A DNA stretch of 64,000 nt from Microbacterium sp. C7(2022) (GCF_028823665.1 NZ_JAPEHV010000003.1:248001-312000), one strand, 5' to 3'; numbered from the stretch's first letter, positions 44,430-54,001 are shown. Notes: generated by a model not told the origin, from the letters alone. Numbers and translations: made by a program.

Positions 44430-46265
44430 TCAGTAGACGACGGTGAGCGTGTTCGTCACCGACATGATGGTGACCACGAACGCGTTGATGAACCCGCCGA
44501 TGTACGGGTTGTTGGTCGCGCGGTAGATCTTCCGCGAGATGACGGCCGAGGCCGCGAGGATGACGATCACGGGGAACAGCCAGATGCTGAAGATCCCACC
44601 GAACCCGTCGATCGTGTAGCCGGTGACGAAGAACGTCGTGTACTGCGCGATGACGAGGACGATCGGCGCCGCGGCGTTGGCGAGAGCGAGCACTGCCGTG
44701 TTGAGCCACTCCTTGCCGGCCAGCGTGAAGCGGTTGAAGCCGTTGATCGACACCGAGTTCGCGACGAAGTAGACCAGGAAGAACGGCACGTAAAGCAGCG
44801 CGATCCAGAGCTTGTCGACCTCGAATGCCTTGATGGCAATCACCCAGAACCGGAAATCGGTCTTGAAGAAGAAGTCCAACACGAACACGATGCTGAACGC
44901 CGCGGCGACCACCACGACACTCAGTCCGAGTCCGTGGAAGACGCTCCTCCAGCCGGGGAAGACTCCCGCGGCGCGCAGGTTCGCACCGTTCTTCTTGCCG
45001 AAGGCGAAGTAGGACACTGCCATGACGGCCAGCGTGAACAAGCCATTGATCGCAGCCCAGGTCGCGATGAAGAACACCGCACCCTGCGTGAAGACCGTCG
45101 GCAGCACGTTGAACGCGACGCCCTGGATGAGCGGCTGCTGGCTGAGCCACACATAGCTCCACCCCGAGAACAGCGTGGAGACCACCAGCGCACCCCAGAA
45201 CCAGCCGAGGCCCTTGCGCGTGTTCGGCGTCAGCGCGTCGGCGCGCTCGTACTTGAGCGCGGCGAACGCGCGGGTGCCCAGCAGCGCGCGGGTGAAGGCC
45301 ACGAGGAAGATCCCGAAGCCGACAAGCCCAAGGGCGGTGAATAGCTCCTTGACCTGCCACACCTGGGTGTCAGCGGGAATCGCCTCGGGGGCGCCGAAGA
45401 CGTTCTCCCAGAACTCGATCTGACTGGCGACCGTGGTCTTCGAGATGGTGCCCCACGGGTGGGTCTCGGCCGGAGTGTAGACCACACGCTGGACGCCGTC
45501 CTCGGTGTAGTACTCGCCGGCCACACGCGCTTCACCCTCGGCGGGGTCGGCGCCGAAGTTCAGGAATGACTGCGCGTTCGGGGTCGTGATGTAATCGCGG
45601 GGCGGCGTCAGCACCGCGCCCTCGGGGCTGTAGCTGCGGAAGAAGAACTCGTCGTACTGGTCGGCGACCAGTCCCACGTCGCGCGTTCCGTAGACGTTCG
45701 CGTAGGCGCCGTCGGCGTCGGTGTACACCGCGTCGTTGTCGACCAGGAAGACCGCGTCGATCAACGACTCGTCCGCGGCGTTGTCGAGGGCGACCGAGAA
45801 GTTCGCCGCGCGAGCGCCGTTGGAGTGGCCCGAGACGCCGATGTGCTCCTGGTCGACGTACGGCAGGTCGGCGACGAGCTGCACGACGTCGTACATGCCC
45901 GTGCCGCCGAGGTCTACCTGGTCGTTGCGCAACGGCGACGAGTTGCCGTGGCCGTACATGTCGATTGACACGACGACATAGCCGCGCCGGGCGAGCTCGA
46001 CGTAGTTCGCGTCCTGCATCTCACGGTTGTTCCACCAGCCGTGGCTCACGACAATGGCCGGCGCCGGGTTGTCCTCATCGACCTCGTCGGGCACGAACAT
46101 TAGGGCGCTGATCATCTGACCAGACGGGGTCTCCCATCGCAGGTCCTTGACAGCGATCGAGCCACCGGCGGTCTGGACGGCGGATGCGACGATCGCCGAC
46201 ACCAGCATCAGAACAAGCGAGAAAGCGAGCCAGAAGCCGTTCCTTCGCAGTATTGGGGTCTTCAT
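44430..46265 (-). CDS. Alpha/beta hydrolase fused to a polytopic membrane domain
   Basis: The 611-residue protein begins with a hydrophobic anchor (residues 10-30), continues as an alpha/beta hydrolase to about residue 290 (oxyanion region VVSHGWWNN at 73-80, nucleophile Ser148 in GHSNG, likely His in ETHPWG) and ends with seven or eight membrane helices from about residue 310. The hydrolase part should face outside. Dienelactone hydrolase or acetyl-esterase like relatives are known, but the fused membrane half is not one I recognise. The gene is monocistronic with a terminator. Confidence 0.8.
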   Translation of the reverse strand: MKTPILRRNGFWLAFSLVLMLVSAIVASAVQTAGGSIAVKDLRWETPSGQMISALMFVPDEVDEDNPAPAIVVSHGWWNNREMQDANYVELARRGYVVVSIDMYGHGNSSPLRNDQVDLGGTGMYDVVQLVADLPYVDQEHIGVSGHSNGARAANFSVALDNAADESLIDAVFLVDNDAVYTDADGAYANVYGTRDVGLVADQYDEFFFRSYSPEGAVLTPPRDYITTPNAQSFLNFGADPAEGEARVAGEYYTEDGVQRVVYTPAETHPWGTISKTTVASQIEFWENVFGAPEAIPADTQVWQVKELFTALGLVGFGIFLVAFTRALLGTRAFAALKYERADALTPNTRKGLGWFWGALVVSTLFSGWSYVWLSQQPLIQGVAFNVLPTVFTQGAVFFIATWAAINGLFTLAVMAVSYFAFGKKNGANLRAAGVFPGWRSVFHGLGLSVVVVAAAFSIVFVLDFFFKTDFRFWVIAIKAFEVDKLWIALLYVPFFLVYFVANSVSINGFNRFTLAGKEWLNTAVLALANAAAPIVLVIAQYTTFFVTGYTIDGFGGIFSIWLFPVIVILAASAVISRKIYRATNNPYIGGFINAFVVTIMSVTNTLTVVY

Positions 46266-46569
46266 AGTGTCCCGACTCCTTCGTGGGAAAGCTCAGGGGG
46301 CCCGGGGTGGCACCCAACGTCGACTAGAGCGTAGGCGACCTCTGACACCTGGCGGCCATCCGACCATGCAACATGCACAAACGTGCAAGCTGGACGCGAA
46401 AAGGACCTTCCATCGTTACTCGTTTGAGACCTCGGGGGCGTTTTTGCGCGCGCGGCGTGCACCGTGTCGCAGACTCGCCGTCCCCGCGTGTCAACCCGCA
46501 TGCACTCGCTGAGGGGCAGACTTGTGCACACGCCGCGCAGATAGGAACGCGTGAGATCGAAGGAGCACA
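46266..46569. other. 304-base divergent gap
   Basis: The gap carries the promoters of the membrane hydrolase and the Ddn-like gene. AAGGAG-like sites mark both ends. I saw no further gene or clear operator. Confidence 0.5.
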
Positions 46570-46989
46570 ATGTCCGACTGGAACCAACAGATCATCGAAG
46601 AGTTCCGCGCCAACGGCGGCACCGTCACCAGGGCGAACTTCGGGCGTGACCTCGTGCTCGTGCACCACGTCGGGGCGAAGTCCGGCGTCGAACGCGTAGC
46701 GCCTCTGCGCGGCATCCGAGTCGATGAAGACACTTGGCTGGTCGCTGCCTCGAAGGCCGGCGCTCCGGACAATCCCGCGTGGTACCACAACCTGCTCGCG
46801 CACCCCGATGTCAGCGTCGAGACTCCCGACGATGGCACCATCACCGTGCACGTCGACGAACTGAAGGGCCAGGAACGGGATGCCGCGTGGGCACGCTTCA
46901 CTGCAGCGAGCGAGGGCTTTCGCGAGTACGAGCAGCGCACATCGCGCACGATCCCCGTGCTCGCGCTCCACCGCGTGTCGCCCCACTGA
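46570..46989 (+). CDS. Nitroreductase-fold, deazaflavin-dependent oxidoreductase (Ddn-like)
   Basis: This 139-residue protein shows the Ddn/FDOR-A pattern: LVLVHHVGAKSGVERVAPL, then WLVAASKAGAPDNPAWYHNLLAHPDVSVE and the final RTIPVLALHRV. Family members use the deazaflavin cofactor F420 to reduce quinones or other compounds. GAAGGAG precedes the ATG. It stands alone between the hydrolase gene and tRNA-Tyr, so its substrate is not suggested by context. Confidence 0.9.
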   Translation: MSDWNQQIIEEFRANGGTVTRANFGRDLVLVHHVGAKSGVERVAPLRGIRVDEDTWLVAASKAGAPDNPAWYHNLLAHPDVSVETPDDGTITVHVDELKGQERDAAWARFTAASEGFREYEQRTSRTIPVLALHRVSPH

Positions 46990-47117
46990 CCCGCCCGCGC
47001 ACCTGGGCGCGCCCGCGAATGCGACCGCACCGGCGCTCATGTTGCTCACATCGCGACGTTCCGCGAACACACCGAAGTGTCGTGCAACACGAACACCCGC
47101 GCCGCTCGGAAAACGAA

Positions 47118-47143
47118 GAAACGCCCCGATCAGGGGGCGTTTC
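47118..47143 (-). terminator. Terminator of tRNA-Tyr
   Basis: AAACGCCCC and GGGGCGTTT form the stem around a short loop, and on the minus strand TTTCTTCG follows. It lies just after the encoded CCA. Confidence 0.8.
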
Positions 47144-47146
47144 TGT

Positions 47147-47231
47147 TGGTGGCGAGTGAGGGATTCGAACCCCCGAAGTCGATGACAGCTGAGTTACAAT
47201 CAGATCCCTTTGGCCGCTTGGGTAACTCGCC
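47147..47231 (-). tRNA. tRNA-Tyr (anticodon GTA)
   Basis: A class II tRNA with a long variable arm: acceptor GGCGAGT/ACTCGCC, anticodon loop TTGTAAC carrying GTA, T arm with TTCGAAT. Discriminator A and the 3' CCA are encoded, unlike the other three tRNAs here. Confidence 0.95.
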
Positions 47232-47320
47232 AGTGCGCACCCGCCCAGCTTTCTCAGTCGACCGGAGGCGCGATCCACAATATTACCCCCTGTCGCGCGC
47301 AGCCAGAAATCGGCGAGGAG

Positions 47321-48238
47321 TCACGTTCCGATGCGGTCGAAATCGTCCCCGTGGATCGCGGTCGGCAGGCGTAGAAGCGCCCCTTCGAAACGGCACGTCG
47401 CGGCCGCGGCATCCATCGCATCATGCAATGCCGCGCGCCACTGATCCGGGTCGCGCGGAACGCCTCGCACCAGCGCGCTGAGCATCGAAGCGAACACCGC
47501 GTCTCCCGCGCCCATGGTGTCGATGATGGGGCCCGGCATCGTTGAGATCGGCGCCGTCACGACGACTCCGCCCGCCTCGATCGAGGCACCGTCGGCACCT
47601 TCTGTCGCCAGCACTGCGCGAGCGCCCTGCTCGATCAACCGCGCCCGGAGCGCATCGACCGGCGTGCCATACAGCAGGTGCGAATCGTCAGCCCCCACCT
47701 TCACCAGCGCCGCGCGCGCGGCGAGGCGCTCGAACCCGGTGACGAAGAGGCCGAGATCGCGCATCATCCCGGTGCGCGGGTTCGGGTCGATCGCGAACGG
47801 CGCCCCTACGTACTCGACCGCATCGGCGAGCGCCCGTACCTGGTCGAGGTCGTCGAGTGCCATACAACTGACGGCCACGAGGGGCGCCTCGGCGAGCGCG
47901 TCGGTCACGGCAGCCGAATCGAACCCGATGTGGCGCTTCTGAGATGCCTCGTTGAACTCGTACTCCGGCTCGCCGTCTGCGTTGCGCGTGCTCACGGCTC
48001 GTGCCGAACCGTGGGGCGCTTCAGTGGCGATGAGCTCAACGCCGTGATCAGCGACGTAGGTGCGGATGTGCTCGCCCGCCTCGTCGTCACCGACCATCGC
48101 GACGAGCGCTGCCGGCACACCCAATCGCTGCAGGCCGACAGCGACGTTCAGCGCCGCGCCGCCGACGAACTCACGCACGCCTTTGTGATCGCGAATCTCG
48201 TCGATCAGCGCATCGCCGACGACGACCACACGGCTCAT
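47321..48238 (-). CDS. PfkB-family carbohydrate kinase
   Basis: The 305-residue kinase has the N-terminal RVVVVGDALIDEI, the FVGGAALNVAVGLQRLG sugar-binding Gly-Gly motif and the C-terminal DTMGAGDAVFAS, whose Asp is the catalytic base. Fructokinase, ribokinase or adenosine-like substrates are all possible. The start is set at the ATG overlapping the stop of the FBP-domain gene (ATGA); the longer frame is shadow. It is the last gene before tRNA-Tyr. Confidence 0.9.
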   Translation of the reverse strand: MSRVVVVGDALIDEIRDHKGVREFVGGAALNVAVGLQRLGVPAALVAMVGDDEAGEHIRTYVADHGVELIATEAPHGSARAVSTRNADGEPEYEFNEASQKRHIGFDSAAVTDALAEAPLVAVSCMALDDLDQVRALADAVEYVGAPFAIDPNPRTGMMRDLGLFVTGFERLAARAALVKVGADDSHLLYGTPVDALRARLIEQGARAVLATEGADGASIEAGGVVVTAPISTMPGPIIDTMGAGDAVFASMLSALVRGVPRDPDQWRAALHDAMDAAAATCRFEGALLRLPTAIHGDDFDRIGT

Positions 48239-48741
48239 CGGCGGGACCCCGCCGTCTCGAGCACTCTCGCGACGAAGTCCTCGACACGGCGACGTGTGCC
48301 GTCGATCTTGCGGTCGACGCTCGCCCGAAATTCGCTGGGCGCGAGCGGCGCAGCCAGCCGCACGTTGTCGTGGCACGACATGTCGACGCAGATGTAGGTG
48401 CCGATGCTGTCTCCGTTGACCCCGGCCTCGCCACCCTTGCGGGCGTTGAAGAGCTTGACCTGGTTGCCGGGCTGCATGGTGTGACACAGGTTACACATGC
48501 TCGATCGCGCACGCGAGGTGCTCTCGGCAGACCGCAGCACGATGCCGTGCGGCTGCCCGTCGAGCTCGACGATCAGGTAGGCGCGGCTGCGTGTGCGCGG
48601 GTCGCGCCAGGCGAAGAAATCGAGGTGGTCCCAGTCGGCGAGCATGAACTCGATCGGCAGGGCGAGCATCCGCAGTTCTTCCGCTGTGGCGTTGCGGAAC
48701 ACGTCGCGGACGTCGTCTTCGGTCAGTGGGCGCATGGGCAC
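48235..48741 (-). CDS. FBP-domain (FusB-like) zinc protein
   Basis: This 168-residue protein contains a four-cysteine zinc finger: Cys83 and Cys86 in MCNLC, then Cys118 and Cys123 in YICVDMSC, as in the C-terminal treble-clef of FusB. FusB-type proteins bind elongation factor G and can rescue it from fusidic acid; in soil actinobacteria most members are uncharacterised. It is translationally coupled to the kinase gene, an unexplained pairing. Resistance has not been shown by the sequence. Confidence 0.85.
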   Translation of the reverse strand: MPMRPLTEDDVRDVFRNATAEELRMLALPIEFMLADWDHLDFFAWRDPRTRSRAYLIVELDGQPHGIVLRSAESTSRARSSMCNLCHTMQPGNQVKLFNARKGGEAGVNGDSIGTYICVDMSCHDNVRLAAPLAPSEFRASVDRKIDGTRRRVEDFVARVLETAGSRR

Positions 48742-48756
48742 CTCCCTCCGCCCAGT

Positions 48757-49629
48757 CTACGAAGCGGGAGCCCGCTCGGCGCCGCTCCGGTCGCGAATGA
48801 GAAACCCGAAGCCGAACGCGATGAAGAACATCAGCACACCGTAGACCGCCGCCGGCAGGCTCAGCTCGGTCGAGCCGAGCACCGACTGTGCGATCACGAT
48901 GGCGAGGGTGGCATTGTGGATGCCGATCTCGAACGAGGTCGCGATCGCCTGGCGCTTGCCGACCTTGATCGCGCGCGGCACGAGGTAGCCGACGGTCAGG
49001 CTGATGACGCAGAAGAGCACGGTGATCCCAGCGAGCTGTGCGACGTTGGCGACCAGCAGCGCCCAGTTCGACGCGACGGCACCGCCGATGACCAGCACGA
49101 GGATGAGGACCGAGGCGATGCGGACCGGCTTGTCCATCGTGTGGGCGAATGTCGGCCAGAAGCGCCGGATGAGCATGCCAAGCGCGACGGGCAGCAGCAC
49201 GATCGCGAATACCTCGAGCGCCTTCGACCACTGAAGACCGAGCTGATCATCGAACGGGTCGAAGTAGGCGATCGCCAGGTTGGTGATGAACGGCAGGGTG
49301 ATCACGGCGATCACCGAGTTGACGGCGGTGAGCGAGATGTTGAGCGCGACGTCCCCGCGGAACAGGTGGCTGTACAGGTTGGCGGTGGTGCCGCCGGGCG
49401 AGGCTGCGAGCATCATCATGCCGACCGCGAGGATGGGTGGCAGCGAGAACGCCAGTACCAAGCCGAAGCAGATGAGAGGCAGCAGGACGAGCTGGCACAG
49501 CAACGCGATGATCACCGCCTTCGGCTGCTTCAGCACTCGGGCGAAGTCACCGAGGGTGAGGCTGAGCCCCAGGCCCAGCATGATGATGCCGAGGGCAACG
49601 GGAAGGCCGATGGTCGTCAACGCTGACAT
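48757..49629 (-). CDS. Bile acid:sodium symporter family protein
   Basis: This 290-residue protein has nine to ten hydrophobic segments and the family landmarks MMLAASPGGTTANLYSHLFRGDVALNISLTAV and SFEIGIHNATLAIVIAQS. BASS proteins couple sodium to uptake of organic anions such as bile salts, pantoate or keto acids; the substrate cannot be fixed. It precedes the FBP-domain gene by 15 bases on the same strand and may share its transcript. Confidence 0.92.
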   Translation of the reverse strand: MSALTTIGLPVALGIIMLGLGLSLTLGDFARVLKQPKAVIIALLCQLVLLPLICFGLVLAFSLPPILAVGMMMLAASPGGTTANLYSHLFRGDVALNISLTAVNSVIAVITLPFITNLAIAYFDPFDDQLGLQWSKALEVFAIVLLPVALGMLIRRFWPTFAHTMDKPVRIASVLILVLVIGGAVASNWALLVANVAQLAGITVLFCVISLTVGYLVPRAIKVGKRQAIATSFEIGIHNATLAIVIAQSVLGSTELSLPAAVYGVLMFFIAFGFGFLIRDRSGAERAPAS

Positions 49630-49693
49630 GCCTTTCAGTGTGCCTCATCGCGGGCGGCGCGGTTGCCGCCCGCGATGGGCGTGTCAGACCGTG

Positions 49694-50491
49694 TCAGCTC
49701 TCCCTGCGCCACCCGAGTCGTTGCGCGACGGCGTCGGCGGCCGCCGTGGGGAACTCATCCCACCCGGGCTCCAGGATCTCGCGGGTCAGGGCGAACACGT
49801 CGCGCGCGGCTTGTTCGACGCCCTGGTCGAGCGCGGAGGCGATCGCCGCGCCCCACTCTGGAAAGTCCTGCTCGAACCGCCGCACCGGGTCGATCGTGTC
49901 GCGCAGCGAGGTGGATGCCGCGGCAAACCGCCCACGAATCGCACGCACCAACAGCTGCACCGCCCACTGGCGCACGAAGAAGCCGCCGTTGAGCACTTCT
50001 CCGCGGCGCACGCGGCCGACGCCGATCAGCAGCTTCACCAACACTAAGCGCACATCGTTCGCGGGGTCGAACGCATCGGCGGCCTCGGCGCGGGCACGGG
50101 ACTCTGCGATGAGGGCCGCGGTCGTGGCATCCGAATCATCGACGACCACCGTCGCATCCCCGGCGAGCGCGCCCGACAGCTCCCCCGCCTCTGAGAAAGC
50201 GAACTCGAACACGTGGCCGTCGTCGTACACCGCAGCGAAGCCGATCTCGCCTTCGCGTGCCGTCAAGACGAGACGGTCCTGGTCGGGAAGCCACGAGAGG
50301 TCGGGTCGGATGCCGCTCCCGCGACCCTCCGCGATGAGCGCGAAAAAATCGTGATCAGACCATTCGTCGCGCCGATGGGCAGCCTCGTCCGACGCCGAGC
50401 CGAGGAGCGCCAAGCCGATGAGACCCTCGTGTGCGCGCACGCCGGAGGCCAGTCCGGCGCTCAGGGCGTCGAACCGTTCTGGAGCGGTCAT
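49694..50491 (-). CDS. Nucleotidyltransferase-like protein in the amylase operon
   Basis: This 265-residue protein has LIGLALLGSASDE followed by EWSDHDFFAL, which matches the GS...DxD catalytic pattern of the nucleotidyltransferase fold, and a helical C-terminal half like aminoglycoside or lincosamide nucleotidyltransferases. The start overlaps the GH13 stop as ATGA, so it is translated with a sugar enzyme. Nothing shows that it acts on an antibiotic; a nucleotide transfer to a sugar or protein is equally open. Confidence 0.75.
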   Translation of the reverse strand: MTAPERFDALSAGLASGVRAHEGLIGLALLGSASDEAAHRRDEWSDHDFFALIAEGRGSGIRPDLSWLPDQDRLVLTAREGEIGFAAVYDDGHVFEFAFSEAGELSGALAGDATVVVDDSDATTAALIAESRARAEAADAFDPANDVRLVLVKLLIGVGRVRRGEVLNGGFFVRQWAVQLLVRAIRGRFAAASTSLRDTIDPVRRFEQDFPEWGAAIASALDQGVEQAARDVFALTREILEPGWDEFPTAAADAVAQRLGWRRES

Positions 50492-52416
50492 GCGTCGGCG
50501 CCCGGAGCGGGAACCGCAACGCCCGGAAGCGACCACACCGCGAACGCGGGCCCCTCCGCCGAGATCACGACCGAACCGTCGGCGGCGACCGCGAGAGTGG
50601 CGTCACCGACCAGCGACGATGCACCGACGGCCCCGGCCACAGCGGGTGCGGGGAGTTCGACGTCGACGTCCTGACGCGCCGCGACCACGAGCAGCGCCTC
50701 GTCCACCGACTCGCGCACGAACACGATGCTCTGCTCGTCGACGTGCACCCACCGCAACCCGCCCGTGCCGAGCACCGGGTGCTCGCGGCGCAACGCGACC
50801 ATCGCGCGATACATCTCCAGACGCTCGGCAACGTCGGGCTCGCCTTCGGTACCCCACGGCATCGGCGTGCGGCTGGCCTCGCCATCGGCGCCGACCAGGC
50901 CGTACTCATCGCCCGCGAACACCACGGGCAGACCCGGCATGGTCATCGACAGCCCGACCGCGAGCGGCACGGTGCCGGGCGCGGCGTTGGTGGCGAAGCG
51001 TCCGGTGTCGTGGGTGTCGAGAGGCTGCATGTTACCCAGGCGCACGCGCCACGGGATCCCGGCGGTGAAGCGCACCACAGCGTCGACGAACTGGCGGGCG
51101 GTGTAGCGCGGAATGCCGCCGATCGGCTGGCCGAAGAACCACGGCTCGGTCACTTCATCGCCATCGCTGGTGAGATAGTGCGTACCCGTCGGCTCGCTCA
51201 ACCACCCCCACAGCGGGCGCGTGAACGACGGATACGTCATCGCGCCATGCCAGCCGTCACCCTGCAGATCGCTCGCCGCGTCATTGGTCGATTCGCCCAA
51301 CAGTATGGTGTCGGGGTTGAGCTGGTGCATGGTCTCGCGCAGCAGTTGGCGCACGTCGGCGTTGAGGTCGACATCCCCCAACCGCCCGGTCATGTTCGCC
51401 ACGTCGATGCGCCAGCCATCGGTCGAGAACGGCGGCTTGAGCCACTTGGCGACGACGGAGTCCTCACCGGTGATGAACCGTTCGCGCAGCTCGGGCGACG
51501 CCCAGTTGAACTTCGGCAGGGTCGGTGTGCCCAGCCACGACTCGTACTGCGTGTTCGCGTCGTCGGTGAAGTAGTAATAGCTCTCGGTCTCGGCCCCGGG
51601 GTGCCCGAGCGCCGATTGGAACCATTCGTGCCGGTCACCGGAGTGGTTGCTCGTCAGGTCACCGATCACGCGGATTCCGCGCGCATGCGCCGCCTCAATC
51701 AACCGCACGTACGCCTCGTCGCCGCCGAGCAGCTCATCGACGCGGTCGAAGCTCGCGGCGTCGTATCGGTGATTGGATGCCGCAGGGAACACCGGCGTCA
51801 GGTACAGCAGGTTGACGCCGAGCGACACCAGGTGATCGAGCTTCTCGATCACGCCGTCCAGGTCGCCCCCGTAGAACTGCTGCGAGCGCCCCGGCATGAC
51901 CGGGTCGACAGGGTCGTTCCAGGCGGCCGGGATCGCCCACTCCGGTGTCTCGCGCTCGTCGGCCTGCGCCGAACGCGCGAAGCGGTCGGGGAACACCTGG
52001 TACATCACCGACTCGTACAGCCACGCGGGGGGCGCGGGGGTGGTGACCAGGGCGAAGTCCTCGGCATCCAGCGTCTCGAGGTCGTGCAGGCCGGTCTGGT
52101 TGAGCCACTGGGCGGTGCGGGTTCCCGCTGCGCCGTTGTCGTGGTCTGTGTCGTGGACGAGCAGCCACCGGTACCCGTGGCGGGGGTTGCGCACCGTGAC
52201 GGGTGCCTCCCACCAGTCCCAGCCATCCACCGTGCCGGTGTGGACGGCATCGGTCCACTCGGGCTCGTGGTCGGGGTTCGAGCGGGTGCGCACCGCAGCC
52301 AGCGGGCCGAACTCGACGGGAACGCGCAGCCGGACCGTCACGACCTCGCCGAGTGCGGGGGCGAGATTCGAGACGTACAGCGGTGAGCCGTCGTGATGTG
52401 GGAGAAGGGATGCCAT
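50488..52416 (-). CDS. Cytoplasmic GH13 alpha-glucosidase / maltodextrin glucosidase
   Basis: This 642-residue protein has an N-terminal domain ahead of the barrel, as in neopullulanase and maltodextrin glucosidase. The catalytic residues sit in GWRIDVANMTG (Asp nucleophile), TILLGESTND (Glu) and QPLDTHDTGRF (Asp). No signal peptide is visible, so it should degrade imported maltodextrins. AAAGG lies eight bases before the ATG. It is downstream of an exported amylase in the same operon. Confidence 0.92.
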   Translation of the reverse strand: MASLLPHHDGSPLYVSNLAPALGEVVTVRLRVPVEFGPLAAVRTRSNPDHEPEWTDAVHTGTVDGWDWWEAPVTVRNPRHGYRWLLVHDTDHDNGAAGTRTAQWLNQTGLHDLETLDAEDFALVTTPAPPAWLYESVMYQVFPDRFARSAQADERETPEWAIPAAWNDPVDPVMPGRSQQFYGGDLDGVIEKLDHLVSLGVNLLYLTPVFPAASNHRYDAASFDRVDELLGGDEAYVRLIEAAHARGIRVIGDLTSNHSGDRHEWFQSALGHPGAETESYYYFTDDANTQYESWLGTPTLPKFNWASPELRERFITGEDSVVAKWLKPPFSTDGWRIDVANMTGRLGDVDLNADVRQLLRETMHQLNPDTILLGESTNDAASDLQGDGWHGAMTYPSFTRPLWGWLSEPTGTHYLTSDGDEVTEPWFFGQPIGGIPRYTARQFVDAVVRFTAGIPWRVRLGNMQPLDTHDTGRFATNAAPGTVPLAVGLSMTMPGLPVVFAGDEYGLVGADGEASRTPMPWGTEGEPDVAERLEMYRAMVALRREHPVLGTGGLRWVHVDEQSIVFVRESVDEALLVVAARQDVDVELPAPAVAGAVGASSLVGDATLAVAADGSVVISAEGPAFAVWSLPGVAVPAPGADA

Positions 52417-52516
52417 GAGTGTGCCTTTCGTGTGAATGATCGACGTGGTTGCACGGCATCAGCCATGACAGAGCCCTTGAGTTGTTGTTCAGTTGTGAGT
52501 GTGAGGTCGGCGCGTC

Positions 52517-53998
52517 CTACTGCCGCACCGGCACGTGGATCGCTGCCGCCGACACCGGTTCGAGGGCGAAGACCGCCTCACCGCTCTCCACCGAGTATTG
52601 CGCGCCGACGCAGGACTGCGCATCGCCCGAGGTCGCTCCTCCGGTGATCGCGTCGCAGTAGTCGCCGTCGGCCATCGAGGTGGGGATCCGGATCGTCACC
52701 GGCTCGTCACCGACGTTGACGGCGACGACGCCGCGCCCCTCGCGCTCGAACCCGTACGCATCGCCCTCATCGACGCCGGGCATGCGCGGTGCGTCACCGA
52801 CCGCGGCGCGAAAGCGCAGCATCCCGATGACCGCGTCCCACGACTGCACGCACGTGCGCTCGCCGTCGTCGTACGCCTCGCGGGGGCCGCTCGCCTCGGC
52901 GCACGTCGCGTCAGAAACGCTGCCATCAGCTTCCGTCGAAGCCCCGGCATCGCGATCGCTGAACGCGTAGCCCGAGTAGACGATCGGTGTGCCATAGTCG
53001 TCGGCGAGCATCAGCGCGTTGGCGATCACGTACATGTCGCCGTCACGGTACGTGACGTTCGCCTCGCCGCGCTCGGTGTCGTGGTTGTCGACGAACACCA
53101 GGGCGTTCTCGCTCGGCACGTGCTGTGGGCGGTCGCCGCCGAGCTCAGGATCGCTGAAGACACCGTTCGATAGCGGCGGAGTGAGATCGCGCGCGTAGGT
53201 GAACTCGAACACCTCGCCGAAGGCCGTGTACTCCTCAGGAGTGATCGGCTCTCCGCCGCCGCGGATCACCTCGCTCATGATGCGTGTTCCCTCGGGCAGC
53301 TCGCCCACGATCGCGGCGACGTCGTCAGCTGCCATGTGTTTGGCGGCGTCAATGCGGAAACCGGCGACGCCGAGCGACAGCAAGTCGTCGAGATAGGAAC
53401 CGATCTGCTCACGGACGCGGGGGCTGGCCGTGTCGAGATCGGCAAGATTCACCAATTCGCACTGCTGCACCTGCTCACGCGAGGTGTAATCCTCGATGTC
53501 GTCGTACGTCGTCAACCCGCAGTGGTGAAAGTCGTCGACATCGTACAGACCGGGGTATTCGTAGTGCGCGTATTCAGATCCTGCGAAACCGATGCCGGGG
53601 TCGTCTTGCCCGGTCATGTGGTTGATCACGGCGTCGGCGATGATGTCGACGCCCGCGGCGTCACAGCGCGCGACCATGTCGGCGAATTCGTCCCGCGTGC
53701 CCAGGCGAGACTGCAACTGATAGCTCACCGGTTGATACGACGCCCACCACTCGTCACGCGTGATGTGCTCCTGCGGCGGCGAGGTGAGCACCCACGCGAA
53801 TCCGTTCGGCCCGAGCGTCGTCTCGCACTCGTTCGCGATCGAGGTCCACGGCAATTGGAAGAGTTGGATGCCGACATCCGGCGCCGCCGGATCGACCTCG
53901 GCGTTCTGCGCGGGGGCCGCGCACGCGCCGAGCGCGAGCGTGGCGACCATGGCGACCGCGACGAGTGCCGAACGGACGAGAAGGGTCGGGCGCGGCAT
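52517..53998 (-). CDS. Exported alpha-amylase lipoprotein (GH13)
   Basis: This 493-residue protein has a lipoprotein signal with LALGAC (Cys26), then a GH13 barrel of the animal-type amylase group: VDIIADAVINHMTGQ, GFRIDAAKHM (Asp nucleophile), IMSEVIRGG (Glu) and FVDNHDTERG (Asp). It would cut starch at the cell surface and supply the transporter encoded just upstream, whose last gene ends three bases before its start. The C-terminal beta domain is short and no starch-binding domain is attached. Confidence 0.93.
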   Translation of the reverse strand: MPRPTLLVRSALVAVAMVATLALGACAAPAQNAEVDPAAPDVGIQLFQLPWTSIANECETTLGPNGFAWVLTSPPQEHITRDEWWASYQPVSYQLQSRLGTRDEFADMVARCDAAGVDIIADAVINHMTGQDDPGIGFAGSEYAHYEYPGLYDVDDFHHCGLTTYDDIEDYTSREQVQQCELVNLADLDTASPRVREQIGSYLDDLLSLGVAGFRIDAAKHMAADDVAAIVGELPEGTRIMSEVIRGGGEPITPEEYTAFGEVFEFTYARDLTPPLSNGVFSDPELGGDRPQHVPSENALVFVDNHDTERGEANVTYRDGDMYVIANALMLADDYGTPIVYSGYAFSDRDAGASTEADGSVSDATCAEASGPREAYDDGERTCVQSWDAVIGMLRFRAAVGDAPRMPGVDEGDAYGFEREGRGVVAVNVGDEPVTIRIPTSMADGDYCDAITGGATSGDAQSCVGAQYSVESGEAVFALEPVSAAAIHVPVRQ

Positions 53999-54001
53999 CC
54001 G

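Noticed and set aside
48235..50491. Antibiotic-resistance cluster (FusB-like plus nucleotidyltransferase)
   Set aside because: The two genes belong to different operons tied to sugar genes and have no mobile DNA around them; resistance is not supported.
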